From positions 88,564 through 152,563 of the forward strand of contig NZ_JAMHJQ010000015.1 in assembly GCF_023534745.1 (NCBI RefSeq): 64,000 bases of DNA, given 5' to 3'. The DNA is from Streptomyces sp. 35G-GA-8. Lineage in GTDB: Bacteria > Actinomycetota > Actinomycetes > Streptomycetales > Streptomycetaceae. Of this stretch, positions 16,963-25,113 are shown in pieces (the stretch's first letter is position 1; every line of letters begins with the position of its first letter). The notes beneath the pieces were generated by a model. That model saw nothing but the letters and a program-made list of their open reading frames with translations. It ran no database searches and was not told the origin of the DNA. Made by a program: the position numbers and the translations under genes.

Positions 16963-17581
16963 AGAGGGTGGCCGCCCGCGCGGTGGCCGCGGTCATCCGG
17001 CGGCGGTGATGGCGCCGGCACAGCACCTCGTACCCCACCTCGTTCCCGTTCTGGTGGACATCCCCGACCACCACCTGCGCTCCCTCGACGACCATGGCGC
17101 CACCGACCGTCCGCGCGTTGTGCGTGGCCCGCGCGCCGCACCAGCAGAGCGCCTCGACCTGAAGGACTTCGACCCGGTCGGCCAGCTCCACCAGCCGCTG
17201 CGATCCGGGGAAGAGCTTGGAGCGGAAGTCGGTGGTGATGCCGAAGGCGAAGACGTCCAGTTCCAGATCGTCCACCACGCGCGCGAGCTGGTCGACCTGC
17301 TCGGGGGCGAGGAACTGGGCCTCGTCGGCGATGACATAGTCGCACCGGCCGCCCCTGGAGAGCCGGTCCACCAGATACGCGTAGAAGTCGAAGCCCTCGG
17401 CGGCCTCGACGGCGTCGGTCACCAGGCCCAGCCGGGAGGAGAGCTTGCCCTCGCCCGCGCGGTCGTCGCGGGTGAAGATCATGCCCTGGAGCCCGCGCGC
17501 GGAACGGTTGTGCTCGATCTGAAGAGCGAGGGTGCTCTTTCCGCAGTCCATCGTTCCGGAGAAGAACACCAGCTCTGGCAT
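16940..17581 (-). CDS. tdk: Thymidine kinase
   Basis: Phosphorylates thymidine to dTMP in nucleotide salvage. 213 residues: P-loop GTMDCGKS (9-16), catalytic DEAQF (Asp86-Glu87), lasso region with zinc-ligand-type residues Cys146, Cys148 (LCWCGARATHNAR) and Cys188 in the C-terminal CRRHH. It is a type II (TK1-like) enzyme. A short C-terminal tail lies within a duplicated sequence. About 80 bases separate it from the upstream phosphodiesterase-like gene on the same strand. Confidence 0.95.
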   Translation of the reverse strand: MPELVFFSGTMDCGKSTLALQIEHNRSARGLQGMIFTRDDRAGEGKLSSRLGLVTDAVEAAEGFDFYAYLVDRLSRGGRCDYVIADEAQFLAPEQVDQLARVVDDLELDVFAFGITTDFRSKLFPGSQRLVELADRVEVLQVEALCWCGARATHNARTVGGAMVVEGAQVVVGDVHQNGNEVGYEVLCRRHHRRRMTAATARAATLSPDVLPV

Positions 17582-17660
17582 GAGGGGTTGACGGCCTTTC
17601 GGTGACAGGAGGAGGGCCCGGAAGCGACGAGGAGCGGTCCTTCAGGCGCTTGGGCCTGTC

Positions 17661-18857
17661 CTAAGAGCGTACTTCCAGCAGCGGGACGAGCTGCTCGACG
17701 GGGGTCATGGAACCGTGCATCCCGACCATCGCCGACTCGTGCGGCTCCTGTACGGAGGCGGTGATCACCACATCGTCGTGGGCCGCCGCGACGACATCGC
17801 CGATCCGGCCGTACACCCGCTCATCCATCGCGCCGGGCGGTCCGAACCAGCCCGCCGCGATCGCCTCGTCCCGGCTCGCCACCCAGAAGCGCTCGCCGAG
17901 CACTTCGCGCCAGACGGTGAGCACATCGGTCTCGGCGCCCGGTACGGCGTAGACATGGCGGGCCCGGCCCTCGCCGCCGAGCAGCGCGACCCCGGCGCGC
18001 AGCTCCCAGTCCTCGTCGAAGTCGATGCGCGACTCCTCGTCGAAGGGGATGTCGATCATGCCGTGGTCGGCGGTCACATAGAGGGCGGCCCGGGGCGGCA
18101 ACTGCTCGGCGAGGCGCTGGACGAGCCGGTCGACATACATCAACTGGCCGCGCCAGGCGTCGGAGTCGACGCCGAAGCGATGCCCCTTGCCGTCGACCTC
18201 GCTGTAGTACGTGTAGACCAGCGACCGGTCCCCCGCGCCGAGTTGCTCGGCGGCCAGATCCATCCGCTCCTCGGCGGAGAGCCGGCCGAGGAAGGTCCCG
18301 CCGCTGAGCGCGACCTTGGTGAGCGGGGTGTGGGCGAAGGTGGGCGACGAGACCTGGGCGGTGTGGACGCCGGCGGCGTCGGCGAGCTGGAAGACGGTGG
18401 GGTACGGCTGCCAGACGTACGGATCGGTCCAGGGCTTCCAGCGGAGCTGGTTCATCAGCGCGCCGGTCGCGGGGTCGCGGACCGTGTAGCCGGGCAGGCC
18501 GTGGACGGCGGGCGGCAGTCCCGTACCGACGGAGGCGAGAGAGGTCGCGGTGGTGGCCGGGAAGCCCGCGGTGAGCGGGCGTCCCGTGTTGCCGCGCGAG
18601 CTGCCGAGCAGCGAGGTCAGATAGGGCGCTTCGTCCGGGTGTGCCGTGATCTGTTCCCAGCCGAGGCCGTCGATCAGAAAGACGCAGTTCCGGTCGGCGG
18701 GGGTCAGTTCGGAGATGGCCGCGGTCAGGTTCGGGACGCCCTGGCCGGCCGCGAGCGTGGGCAGCAGATCGGCGAGCGAGCCGCTGCCGTACTCGGGCAG
18801 CGGCGCGGAGTCGAGCGCGAGCGGAACGGGGTCCTGCCAGAGGGCTTCGGCGGCCAT
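17661..18857 (-). CDS. Alkaline phosphatase/nucleotide pyrophosphatase superfamily protein
   Basis: 398 residues of the type I phosphodiesterase/nucleotide pyrophosphatase fold. Metal and active-site motifs: CVFLIDGLGW (first metal Asp), GFPATTATSLASVGTGLPPAVHG (nucleophile Thr region), YYSEVDGKGHRFG and YVTADHGMIDIP. No signal peptide is visible, so it is likely cytoplasmic. Substrate is unknown. The ATG overlaps the DUF5998 stop codon by one base (TGATG), so these two form a coupled pair. Confidence 0.85.
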   Translation of the reverse strand: MAAEALWQDPVPLALDSAPLPEYGSGSLADLLPTLAAGQGVPNLTAAISELTPADRNCVFLIDGLGWEQITAHPDEAPYLTSLLGSSRGNTGRPLTAGFPATTATSLASVGTGLPPAVHGLPGYTVRDPATGALMNQLRWKPWTDPYVWQPYPTVFQLADAAGVHTAQVSSPTFAHTPLTKVALSGGTFLGRLSAEERMDLAAEQLGAGDRSLVYTYYSEVDGKGHRFGVDSDAWRGQLMYVDRLVQRLAEQLPPRAALYVTADHGMIDIPFDEESRIDFDEDWELRAGVALLGGEGRARHVYAVPGAETDVLTVWREVLGERFWVASRDEAIAAGWFGPPGAMDERVYGRIGDVVAAAHDDVVITASVQEPHESAMVGMHGSMTPVEQLVPLLEVRS

Positions 18858-19453
18858 CAGCGGCCGGGCGCCGTGCCGGCGGCGGTGGCTTCGGAGAGGG
18901 CCTGGGCGAACGCGAGCGTCTGGCGGACGGTGTCCGGGCCGTCACCGGCCTCGCTGACGCGCAGGCTCAGATCGTCGGCGGTGGAGCTGCCCGTGTAGCC
19001 GTGGTCCGCCTCGCAGTTGGGGTCGCCGCAGGCGGCGGGCTCCAGATCGATCCGGGAGACGGCGCCCCAGCCGATGGTGAGGACCACTTCACGCGGCGGG
19101 GTGCCGGGGGTGTACGACTCCGGGTTGGCGACGACGCGGCTGACCACGACCGACGAGATGCGGTCGAGCTTGACCGACTCGGTGGAGGTGGTGGCGTACG
19201 GGGTCGGGGAGCCGGCGTCGGCGGTCTGCTCGTCGGTGTGGCTCACGATGAAGCGGTGGGCGGTCAGGACGAGGACGGTGACATGCCTGCGTACCTCATT
19301 GGCGTCGAAGGTGGTCTCCTGATGGACCACGTACGACGCGATCGGCTCGCCACCGACGGCGGCCTCCACCGCCTCGGCCACGAGAGCCGGGTAGTAGCCG
19401 CTGCGCTCGATCGCCGTGCGCAGCCCCTGGGTCGTCGTACCGGTCTTCGCCAT
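18857..19453 (-). CDS. DUF5998 family protein
   Basis: 198 residues, beginning MAKTGTTTQGLRTAIERSGY. It contains HVTVLVLTAHRFIVSHTDE, the STESVKLDRISSVVVSRVV stretch, and CGDPNCEADHGY, a cysteine-containing loop conserved in this actinobacterial family. It appears related to PH-like domains but the function is unknown. ATG 19451-19453 is chosen because GGAG precedes it; an ATG nine bases upstream is less likely. It is cotranscribed with the phosphatase-family gene. Confidence 0.8.
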   Translation of the reverse strand: MAKTGTTTQGLRTAIERSGYYPALVAEAVEAAVGGEPIASYVVHQETTFDANEVRRHVTVLVLTAHRFIVSHTDEQTADAGSPTPYATTSTESVKLDRISSVVVSRVVANPESYTPGTPPREVVLTIGWGAVSRIDLEPAACGDPNCEADHGYTGSSTADDLSLRVSEAGDGPDTVRQTLAFAQALSEATAAGTAPGR

Positions 19454-19544
19454 GGGCTCCATCCTACGGTGGCCGGATGGCTGCCGGAGACGCTCCGTAC
19501 CGGCCTCATCCGGCCGGAACCTCCGGGTTTCGATGCGCGGCCGA

Positions 19545-22460
19545 TCAGTAGCTGGGAAGCCGGCGCGGGCCGAGGTCGTCGCGGGCGGGCGGGGGTGCGA
19601 GCCGGACGTTCGCGCCGAGGACGGTGAGTCCTCGGGTGGCGACGACCACGGGCTCCAGGGTGACGGAGACGATCTCGGGGTGGTCGTCGACCAGCCGGGA
19701 GACCCTCAGAAGCAGCTCTTCCAGGGCCGGGGTGTCGACCGGTGTGGAGCCGCGCCAGCCGAACAGGAGGGGCGCCGAGCGGATGGATCTGATCTGTTCG
19801 GCGACATCGCGGTCGGTGGCCGGTACGAGCCGGTGGGCGAGATCGCCGAGCAGTTCGGAGGGCGCTCCGGCGAGTCCGAAGGAGAGCACGGCTCCGGCGG
19901 CGGCGTCGATGGCGGCCCGTACGACGGTGTCCACGCCGCGCGGGGCCATGGCCTGGACGACGGGCCGCAGCTCGGCGGGGCCGCCCAGCGTCTCGGTCAG
20001 CTCGCGGTGGGCGAGGCGCAGTTGTGCCTCGTCGGCGAGGTCGAGCCGTACGCCCCCGAGGTCGGAGCGGTGGCGCAGATGGGGTGCGGTGGTCTTCAGC
20101 GCGACGGGGTAGCCGAGCCTGTTCGCCGCGGCGACGGCGTCGTCGGGGCCGGGCGCGGGGAGGGTGGGGCGTACGGGGATGCCGTACAGCCCGAGCAGTT
20201 CCCGTGTGCCGGCGGCGTCGAGCGATACGCCGTGGCGGTCGGGGGTCTCACCGAGCAGCCGCTCGATGAGCAGGGCGGCCGCGCTCTGGTCGATGGTGTC
20301 GTCGAGGGATTCCGGCACCTTGCCTGGCTCGGCGCTCTGCCGTCGCCATTGCGCGTAGCGGACGGCTTCGGCGAGCGCGCGGACGGCGCGTTCCGCGGCG
20401 GGGTAGGCGGGGATCCGACCGGAGGCGGTGGGTGCGGGGGCGGACGGCCCGGCGGGTGCGGCGGCAGCGGGCGTGGGGGCGGGTGGTCCCGCGGGTGTCG
20501 GGGCGGGTGGTCCCGCGGGTGCGGCGGCTTCGCCGGCTTCGTCCGCCGGTCGCGCGGTGGGGATCGCCGTCCCGGGGGTGTCGGCGGCCGGGCCTCGCGC
20601 GCTGCCCTCCACCGCCGCCAGCGCCTCCGCCAGGCCGCCGATCTCCACATGGACCACCGCGACGGGCTTCCCCGGCGCGCTCGCCACGGCCTCGCGCAGC
20701 GCGGTGCCCAGGGCGCCGCCGTTGGCGGGATCCGCCGTGCCGGTCTCCCCCACGTGCGGGATCGCGGTCACCACGACCGCGTCGAAGGCCGGGTCCGACA
20801 GGGCCGTCGTGAGGGCGGTGCGGAAGTCCTCCGGGGTCGCGGCGGTGGTGAGGTCGCGTGGCGGCGAGGGGCGCAGGCCCTCCGTCAGACAGGCGTCGTA
20901 CGTGAGCAGGCCGAGGGATTCGGAGTTGCCGAGGATCGCGACGCGCGGTCCGGCCGGCAGGGGCTGGGAGGCGAGCAGGAGTCCGGCGTCGACCAGTTCG
21001 GTGACCGTGTCGACCCGGATCACCCCGGCCTGCCTCAGCAGCGCCGAGACCGTCGCGTCCGGGATACGGGTGACCGGGACCGCGTGTCCGGGGGGCGCGC
21101 TGCCGCTGTGGCGCGCGCCCTTGACGACCACGACCGGCTTCAGCGCCGCCGTACGCCGGGCGAGCCGGGTGAACTTCCGCGGATTGCCGATCGATTCGAG
21201 GTAGAGGAGGGCGACATCGGTGTCCGGGTCCTCGTACCAGTACTGGAGGATGTCGTTGCCGGAGACATCCGCGCGATTGCCCGCGGAGATGAAGGACGAC
21301 AGGCCCGCGCCGCGCCGGTGGAGCCCGGAGAGCAGGGCGATGCCGATGGCTCCCGACTGGGTGAACAGTCCGATTCGGCCCCGCTGGGGCGGCTCGGGCG
21401 CGAGTGAGGCGTTCAGCCGGACGGCACCGGCGGTGTTGATGATCCCGAACGCGTTGGGGCCGATGATGCGCATCCCGTACGAGCGGGCGTGCCGCACCAG
21501 TTCGCGCTGGCGCTCCAGGCCCTCGGCGCCGCTCTCCGCGTAACCGGCGGAGAGGACCACCAGGCCCCGGACGCCGTGCCGGCCGCAGTCGGCGACCGCT
21601 TCCGGCACCCGCTCCGCCGGTACGGCGAGGACCGCGAGGTCGACCGGGTCGCCGATCGCCGCGACGGACCGGAAGGCGGGGGCGCCGTCCAGCTCGCGCA
21701 GGTCCTCGGCGAAGGCGTGGTTCACCGCGTAGGCGCGTCCGGTGAAGCCCGCTGCGAGCAGATTGCGCAGGACGGTACGGCCGACACCGCCGGGCGCGCG
21801 CCCCGTGCCGACGACGGCGACCGAGCCCGGGGTGAGCAGGCGCTGCACCGAGCGCGCCTCGGCGCGCTGCTCGCGGCCGCGCTGCACGGCGAGGGATTCG
21901 GCGGTGGGTTCGAGGTCCAGGGTGAGGCGTACGGAGCCGTCCTCGAAGCTGCGCTTCTGCGTGTATCCGGCGTCCCGGAACACCTTGATCATCTTGTTGT
22001 TGGCGGGCAGCACCTCCGCGGCGAAGCGCCGGATGCCCCGTTCGCGGGCGACCGCCGCGATGTGTTCCAGCAGGGCCGAGGCGACACCGCGCCCCTGATG
22101 CGCGTCCTGGACGAGGAAGGCGACCTCGGCCTCGTCGGCGGGCGCGGTGGCCGGGAGCCCCCGCTCGTCGATGCGGTCGTACCGTACGGTCGCGATGAAC
22201 TCGCCGCCCACCGTCACGGCGAGCCCCACCCGGTCCACGTAGTCGTGGTGGGTGAAGCGGTGCACGTCCCGGTCGGAGAGGCGTGGGTAGGGGGCGAAGA
22301 ACCGGTAGTACTTCGACTCGTCGGAGACCTGTTCGTAGAAGCTGACCAGCCGTTCCGCGTCCGCGGTGGTGATGGGCCTGATCCGCGCGGTGCCTCCGTC
22401 GCGCAGCACCACATCCGCTTCCCAGTGATCGGGGTACGCGTGGTCCGACGGCGTCTCCAT
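19545..22460 (-). CDS. GNAT acetyltransferase fused to NDP-forming acyl-CoA ligase domains (PatA-like)
   Basis: 971 residues. An N-terminal GNAT domain (about 15-175) has the acetyl-CoA-binding QGRGVASALLEHI. It is followed by a CoA-binding domain (about 205-340, VAVVGTGRAPGGVGRTVLRN), a succinyl-CoA-ligase-like domain (IIGPNAFGIIN, IGLFTQSGAIGIALL), a Pro/Ala-rich linker (about 660-715) and a C-terminal ATP-grasp domain (VALKTTAPHLRHRSDLGGV). Streptomyces PatA proteins of this type acetylate lysines, for example on acetyl-CoA synthetase. Whether the ligase half is catalytically active cannot be told. ATG at 22458-22460 is chosen over an upstream TTG. It diverges from ptsH. Confidence 0.85.
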   Translation of the reverse strand: METPSDHAYPDHWEADVVLRDGGTARIRPITTADAERLVSFYEQVSDESKYYRFFAPYPRLSDRDVHRFTHHDYVDRVGLAVTVGGEFIATVRYDRIDERGLPATAPADEAEVAFLVQDAHQGRGVASALLEHIAAVARERGIRRFAAEVLPANNKMIKVFRDAGYTQKRSFEDGSVRLTLDLEPTAESLAVQRGREQRAEARSVQRLLTPGSVAVVGTGRAPGGVGRTVLRNLLAAGFTGRAYAVNHAFAEDLRELDGAPAFRSVAAIGDPVDLAVLAVPAERVPEAVADCGRHGVRGLVVLSAGYAESGAEGLERQRELVRHARSYGMRIIGPNAFGIINTAGAVRLNASLAPEPPQRGRIGLFTQSGAIGIALLSGLHRRGAGLSSFISAGNRADVSGNDILQYWYEDPDTDVALLYLESIGNPRKFTRLARRTAALKPVVVVKGARHSGSAPPGHAVPVTRIPDATVSALLRQAGVIRVDTVTELVDAGLLLASQPLPAGPRVAILGNSESLGLLTYDACLTEGLRPSPPRDLTTAATPEDFRTALTTALSDPAFDAVVVTAIPHVGETGTADPANGGALGTALREAVASAPGKPVAVVHVEIGGLAEALAAVEGSARGPAADTPGTAIPTARPADEAGEAAAPAGPPAPTPAGPPAPTPAAAAPAGPSAPAPTASGRIPAYPAAERAVRALAEAVRYAQWRRQSAEPGKVPESLDDTIDQSAAALLIERLLGETPDRHGVSLDAAGTRELLGLYGIPVRPTLPAPGPDDAVAAANRLGYPVALKTTAPHLRHRSDLGGVRLDLADEAQLRLAHRELTETLGGPAELRPVVQAMAPRGVDTVVRAAIDAAAGAVLSFGLAGAPSELLGDLAHRLVPATDRDVAEQIRSIRSAPLLFGWRGSTPVDTPALEELLLRVSRLVDDHPEIVSVTLEPVVVATRGLTVLGANVRLAPPPARDDLGPRRLPSY

Positions 22461-22584
22461 GGGCAAAGCCTACGGTGCGGGCCGCTCCACGGCCCGGGGT
22501 CCCGGGGCGGTGACGGGGGCGGATCCGCGGTCCGCGCGGGGTCCGTCCGGGGTCGGCACCGGAGCAATTCGTGGCACATGAGAC

Positions 22585-22600
22585 GCTGGTCTAGACATCG
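22585..22600. promoter_or_regulatory. DasR-type operator (dre) upstream of ptsH
   Basis: GCTGGTCTAGACATCG at 22585-22600 closely matches the DasR response element that I recall as ACTGGTCTAGACCACT, including the palindromic core GTCTAGAC. It lies 25 bases upstream of the ptsH start. In S. coelicolor, ptsH and the N-acetylglucosamine PTS genes are controlled by DasR, so the placement fits. Confidence 0.75.
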
Positions 22601-22625
22601 TTTTTGAGACTTGAAGGGCAACACC

Positions 22626-22907
22626 ATGGCTGAGCGCCGCGTCAATGTCGGCTGGGCCGAGGGCCTGCACGCCCGTCCCGCCTCCATCTTCGTCCGCGCC
22701 GCCACGGCCGCCGGCGTCCCGCTGACGATCGCGAAGGCCGACGGCAACCCCGTCAACGCCGCGTCGATGCTCGCCGTGCTCGGTCTGGGCGCGCAGGGTG
22801 GCGAGGAGGTCGTGCTCGCTTCCGAGGCGGAGGGCGCCGACGCCGCGCTGGACCGGCTGGCGAAGCTGGTCGCCGAAGGTCTCGACGAGCTGCCCGAGAC
22901 GGTCTGA
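22626..22907 (+). CDS. ptsH: Phosphocarrier protein HPr
   Basis: Carries phosphate from enzyme I to the sugar-specific EIIA proteins of the phosphotransferase system, in the cytoplasm. 93 residues with active-site His15 in EGLHARPASIF and the regulatory-type Ser47 in NAASMLAVLGLG. The ATG at 22626-22628 has GAAGGG upstream. A DasR-type operator precedes it and a strong terminator follows. The other general PTS genes are not nearby. Confidence 0.97.
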   Translation: MAERRVNVGWAEGLHARPASIFVRAATAAGVPLTIAKADGNPVNAASMLAVLGLGAQGGEEVVLASEAEGADAALDRLAKLVAEGLDELPETV

Positions 22908-22947
22908 GCACTTCCCCGGACGGTCCGAGCACTTCCAGGGACGGTCC
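22906..22947. repeat. 21-bp tandem duplication at the end of ptsH
   Basis: GAGCACTTCCCCGGACGGTCC at 22906-22926 is repeated at 22927-22947 with two mismatches. The first copy begins within the ptsH stop codon. It probably arose by replication slippage. Confidence 0.75.
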
Positions 22948-22980
22948 CCGACGTCCCGGACGCCGGAGCCTATTTCCACG

Positions 22981-23022
22981 ACGGAGCCGCGGTTCGCTGA
23001 ATTCAGCGGACCGCGGCTCCGT
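22981..23022 (+). terminator. Rho-independent terminator of ptsH
   Basis: 19-bp stem with one G-T pair (22981-22999 and 23004-23022) closing the tetraloop AATT, with four T residues at 23022-23025 at its 3' foot. It lies between the convergent ptsH and GntR genes. Confidence 0.9.
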
Positions 23023-23083
23023 TTTCCGTGCGGGCACCGGAAAGGCGCCCCGCCTTTTCTCTTCTTTGTATACGGCGTGAATG

Positions 23084-23773
23084 TTAATCGCGGACACCCG
23101 CGGTGTTTACGGTATGTTGCGAAGCCCTCACCTTTTCCCGGCCGCGCTCCGGCCGCTTCAAGCGGTGGACCGCCGCGGTGCGCTCCGCGTGCAGCGCCGT
23201 CAGTGCCCGCGCCCGCTCCGCGTCGCCGCGCGCCACCGCGTCCACGATCGCGCCGTGCTCCGCCCAGGACTCCACGGGGCTGGCGGGCCGGTCGACCACA
23301 TACATCCAGGCGATCTTGTGCCGGAGCTGGGTGAGCGGGGCGGTGAGCGCCGGACTGCCCGACGCCTGGGCGAGCGTCTCGTGGAACCAGCCGCCGAGCG
23401 AGCGCAGATCCTCGCCCTGGCCTCTGCGGGCCCGCTCCTGCCCCAGTCTGACCAGGCCGCGCAGCACCTTGAGATGGGCCTCCGTACGGCGCTGGGCGGC
23501 GCGCGCGGCGCCCAGCGGCTCCAGCAGAAGCCGCACCTCAAGAAGGTCCGCCGCCTCCTGCTCCGTGGGCTCGGCCACACAGGCGCCGACATGGCGGCGG
23601 GTGGTCACGAAGCCCTCGGACTCCAGCGTGCGCAGGGCCTCGCGCACGGGGACGCGGGAGACGCCGTAGCGTCGCGCCAGCTGCTCCTCCGTGAGCCGGC
23701 CGCCACGTTCGAATACGCCGGAGACGATGTCGTCGCGAATCGCCGTGCATACCGAGTGCGCGGGAATGCGCAT
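23084..23773 (-). CDS. GntR-family transcriptional regulator (FadR subfamily)
   Basis: 229 residues. Winged-helix N-terminus (about 5-75) with the recognition stretch LARRYGVSRVPVREALRTLE and the wing GFVTTRRHVGACV. The C-terminal all-helical FCD ligand-binding domain (about 85-215) has ADLLEVRLLLEPLGAARAA and the metal-site-type HETLAQASGS and AEHGAIVDAVARGD. The effector is unknown. It is convergent with ptsH and does not appear to be in an operon. Confidence 0.88.
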   Translation of the reverse strand: MRIPAHSVCTAIRDDIVSGVFERGGRLTEEQLARRYGVSRVPVREALRTLESEGFVTTRRHVGACVAEPTEQEAADLLEVRLLLEPLGAARAAQRRTEAHLKVLRGLVRLGQERARRGQGEDLRSLGGWFHETLAQASGSPALTAPLTQLRHKIAWMYVVDRPASPVESWAEHGAIVDAVARGDAERARALTALHAERTAAVHRLKRPERGREKVRASQHTVNTAGVRD

Positions 23774-23922
23774 GTCCGAACCTCCGCCTTAATACGCGCG
23801 AAACGCAGCCGATCGACGCCTGTTCCGTGACTCTATTGCAATCATCGAGAATTTCCGATGGGTGCCCGTAATCCATGGATATCTTTTGGCCAGCGGACCG
23901 CGGCGGACGGGGGGTGGAACAC

Positions 23923-23952
23923 CGAAGGCCCCGGCGTGCGCCGGGGCCTTCG
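23923..23952 (-). terminator. Hairpin terminator of the M23 peptidase gene
   Basis: Perfect 13-bp stem (23923-23935 and 23940-23952) around the loop GTGC, 14 bases past the stop codon of the peptidase gene. Confidence 0.85.
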
Positions 23953-23965
23953 GGTGGCGAAGTGG

Positions 23966-24742
23966 TCAGACGTTCACGCCGTGCGCGCGCAGATACGCGA
24001 CGGGGTCGATGTCCGAGCCGTAGTCGGGGCCCGTCCTTGCCTCGAAGTGGAGGTGCGGCCCGGTGGCGTTGCCGGTCGCGCCGGAGAGGCCGATCCGCTG
24101 GCCCGGGGTGACGCTCTGGCCGACGGCGACAGCGATCGACGAGAGGTGGCCGTACTGGGTGTACGTGCCGTCGCTCATCCGCAGCACGATGTTGTTGCCG
24201 TAGGAGCCGCCCCAGCCCGCCTCGACCACGGTGCCCGTCCCCACGGCGACGACGGACGTGCCGGAGGCCGCGCGGAAGTCGACGCCCGAGTGGCTGCCGG
24301 AGGACCAGAGCGAGCCGCCCGCCCGGTATCCGGTGGTGACATACGAGCCGGCGATGGGGAGCTGGAAGGCGTTGAGGCGTTCGCGCTCCGCGGCCCGCGC
24401 CGCGCGCTCCTTCTCGGCACGGATCTCCTCGGCGCGGGCCTCCGCCTCGCGCGCCGCCTTCGCCTTCGCCGCGGCTTCCGCCTCGGCCTCGGCGGCGGCC
24501 CGGGCCTGCGCGTCGGCCTGGGCGTCGATGGCGCCGGCGAGGGAGTCGTTGATGACCAGGGCCTGGGTCAGACCGATCTGCCGGGCGGCGGCCACGTCGG
24601 TGTCGGCGGCGAGCGCCGGGGAAGCGGCGAGGGTGCTGATGACGCCGGTGGCGGTGAGAGTCGCGGCGCCCGCGACATGCGCGCTCCTGCGGATCGTACG
24701 GCCGCGGGCACGATGCTTCCCGGTGGCACGGGTGAACGCCAT
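23966..24742 (-). CDS. Secreted M23 (LytM) peptidase with coiled-coil
   Basis: 258 residues. Twin-arginine-free basic N-terminus and hydrophobic signal segment (about 20-45, cleavage likely after ALA at 45), an Ala/Glu-rich coiled coil (about 72-122), then a LytM domain with all zinc ligands: His151 and Asp155 in HSGVDF, His199 in YGHLSS, and His230/His232 in GPHLHF. It is expected to cleave peptidoglycan cross-links outside the cell, or to act as an amidase activator if inactive; the motifs look intact. A c-di-AMP riboswitch precedes it. Confidence 0.92.
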   Translation of the reverse strand: MAFTRATGKHRARGRTIRRSAHVAGAATLTATGVISTLAASPALAADTDVAAARQIGLTQALVINDSLAGAIDAQADAQARAAAEAEAEAAAKAKAAREAEARAEEIRAEKERAARAAERERLNAFQLPIAGSYVTTGYRAGGSLWSSGSHSGVDFRAASGTSVVAVGTGTVVEAGWGGSYGNNIVLRMSDGTYTQYGHLSSIAVAVGQSVTPGQRIGLSGATGNATGPHLHFEARTGPDYGSDIDPVAYLRAHGVNV

Positions 24743-24770
24743 GGAGTGGCTGGTCCTTTCCTTCCTTCTC

Positions 24771-24920
24771 GCCTACCGGGTTAGCTGACGGGTTCGGAGC
24801 AGGAAGGTCTCCTACGGACCCCTCCGCGCGACCGAGCCGCGAAGGCCGTCCGATTCACCCCAGGGACTTCATGGGTCCCCGGCTCCCCGGGCTCGCGCCT
24901 GACGGGGACTCGGCGATGAC
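24771..24920 (-). promoter_or_regulatory. ydaO/yuaA-type cyclic di-AMP riboswitch
   Basis: The leader of the M23 peptidase gene, read on the minus strand, contains the hallmark blocks GGGGTGAATCGG, CTGCTCCGAACCCGTCAG and CTAACCCGGTAGGCG, with GC-rich pairing elements between. This is the pattern of Streptomyces ydaO/yuaA elements. Such elements bind cyclic di-AMP and usually switch off expression of cell-wall hydrolases when it is abundant. Boundaries are approximate. Confidence 0.85.
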
Positions 24921-25069
24921 TGTCCGATGCCGCGGACGCGGCGTAACTGGCGAACAGCCGGACCGACGTTAAGCGGGTCGTCTTTCAATCACCAAACAGA
25001 CAGGCCCCTTTGTTGCACACACCACAGGGCAGACAGTCATTCTCACCAACAAAGACGGACATAAAGGGA

Positions 25070-25097
25070 AACCCCGGCGGCCGAAGCCGCCGGGGTT
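25070..25097 (-). terminator. Hairpin terminator of the M16 peptidase operon
   Basis: Perfect 12-bp stem (25070-25081 and 25086-25097, arm AACCCCGGCGGC) with loop CGAA, 16 bases past the last stop codon of the operon. Confidence 0.85.
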
Positions 25098-25113
25098 CCA
25101 TGGAGGGGCCGGA

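Noticed and set aside
19416-21407. 663-codon open frame opposite the PatA-like gene
   Set aside because: It lies antisense to conserved ATP-grasp and CoA-ligase domains and has a Gly/Arg-rich low-complexity translation.
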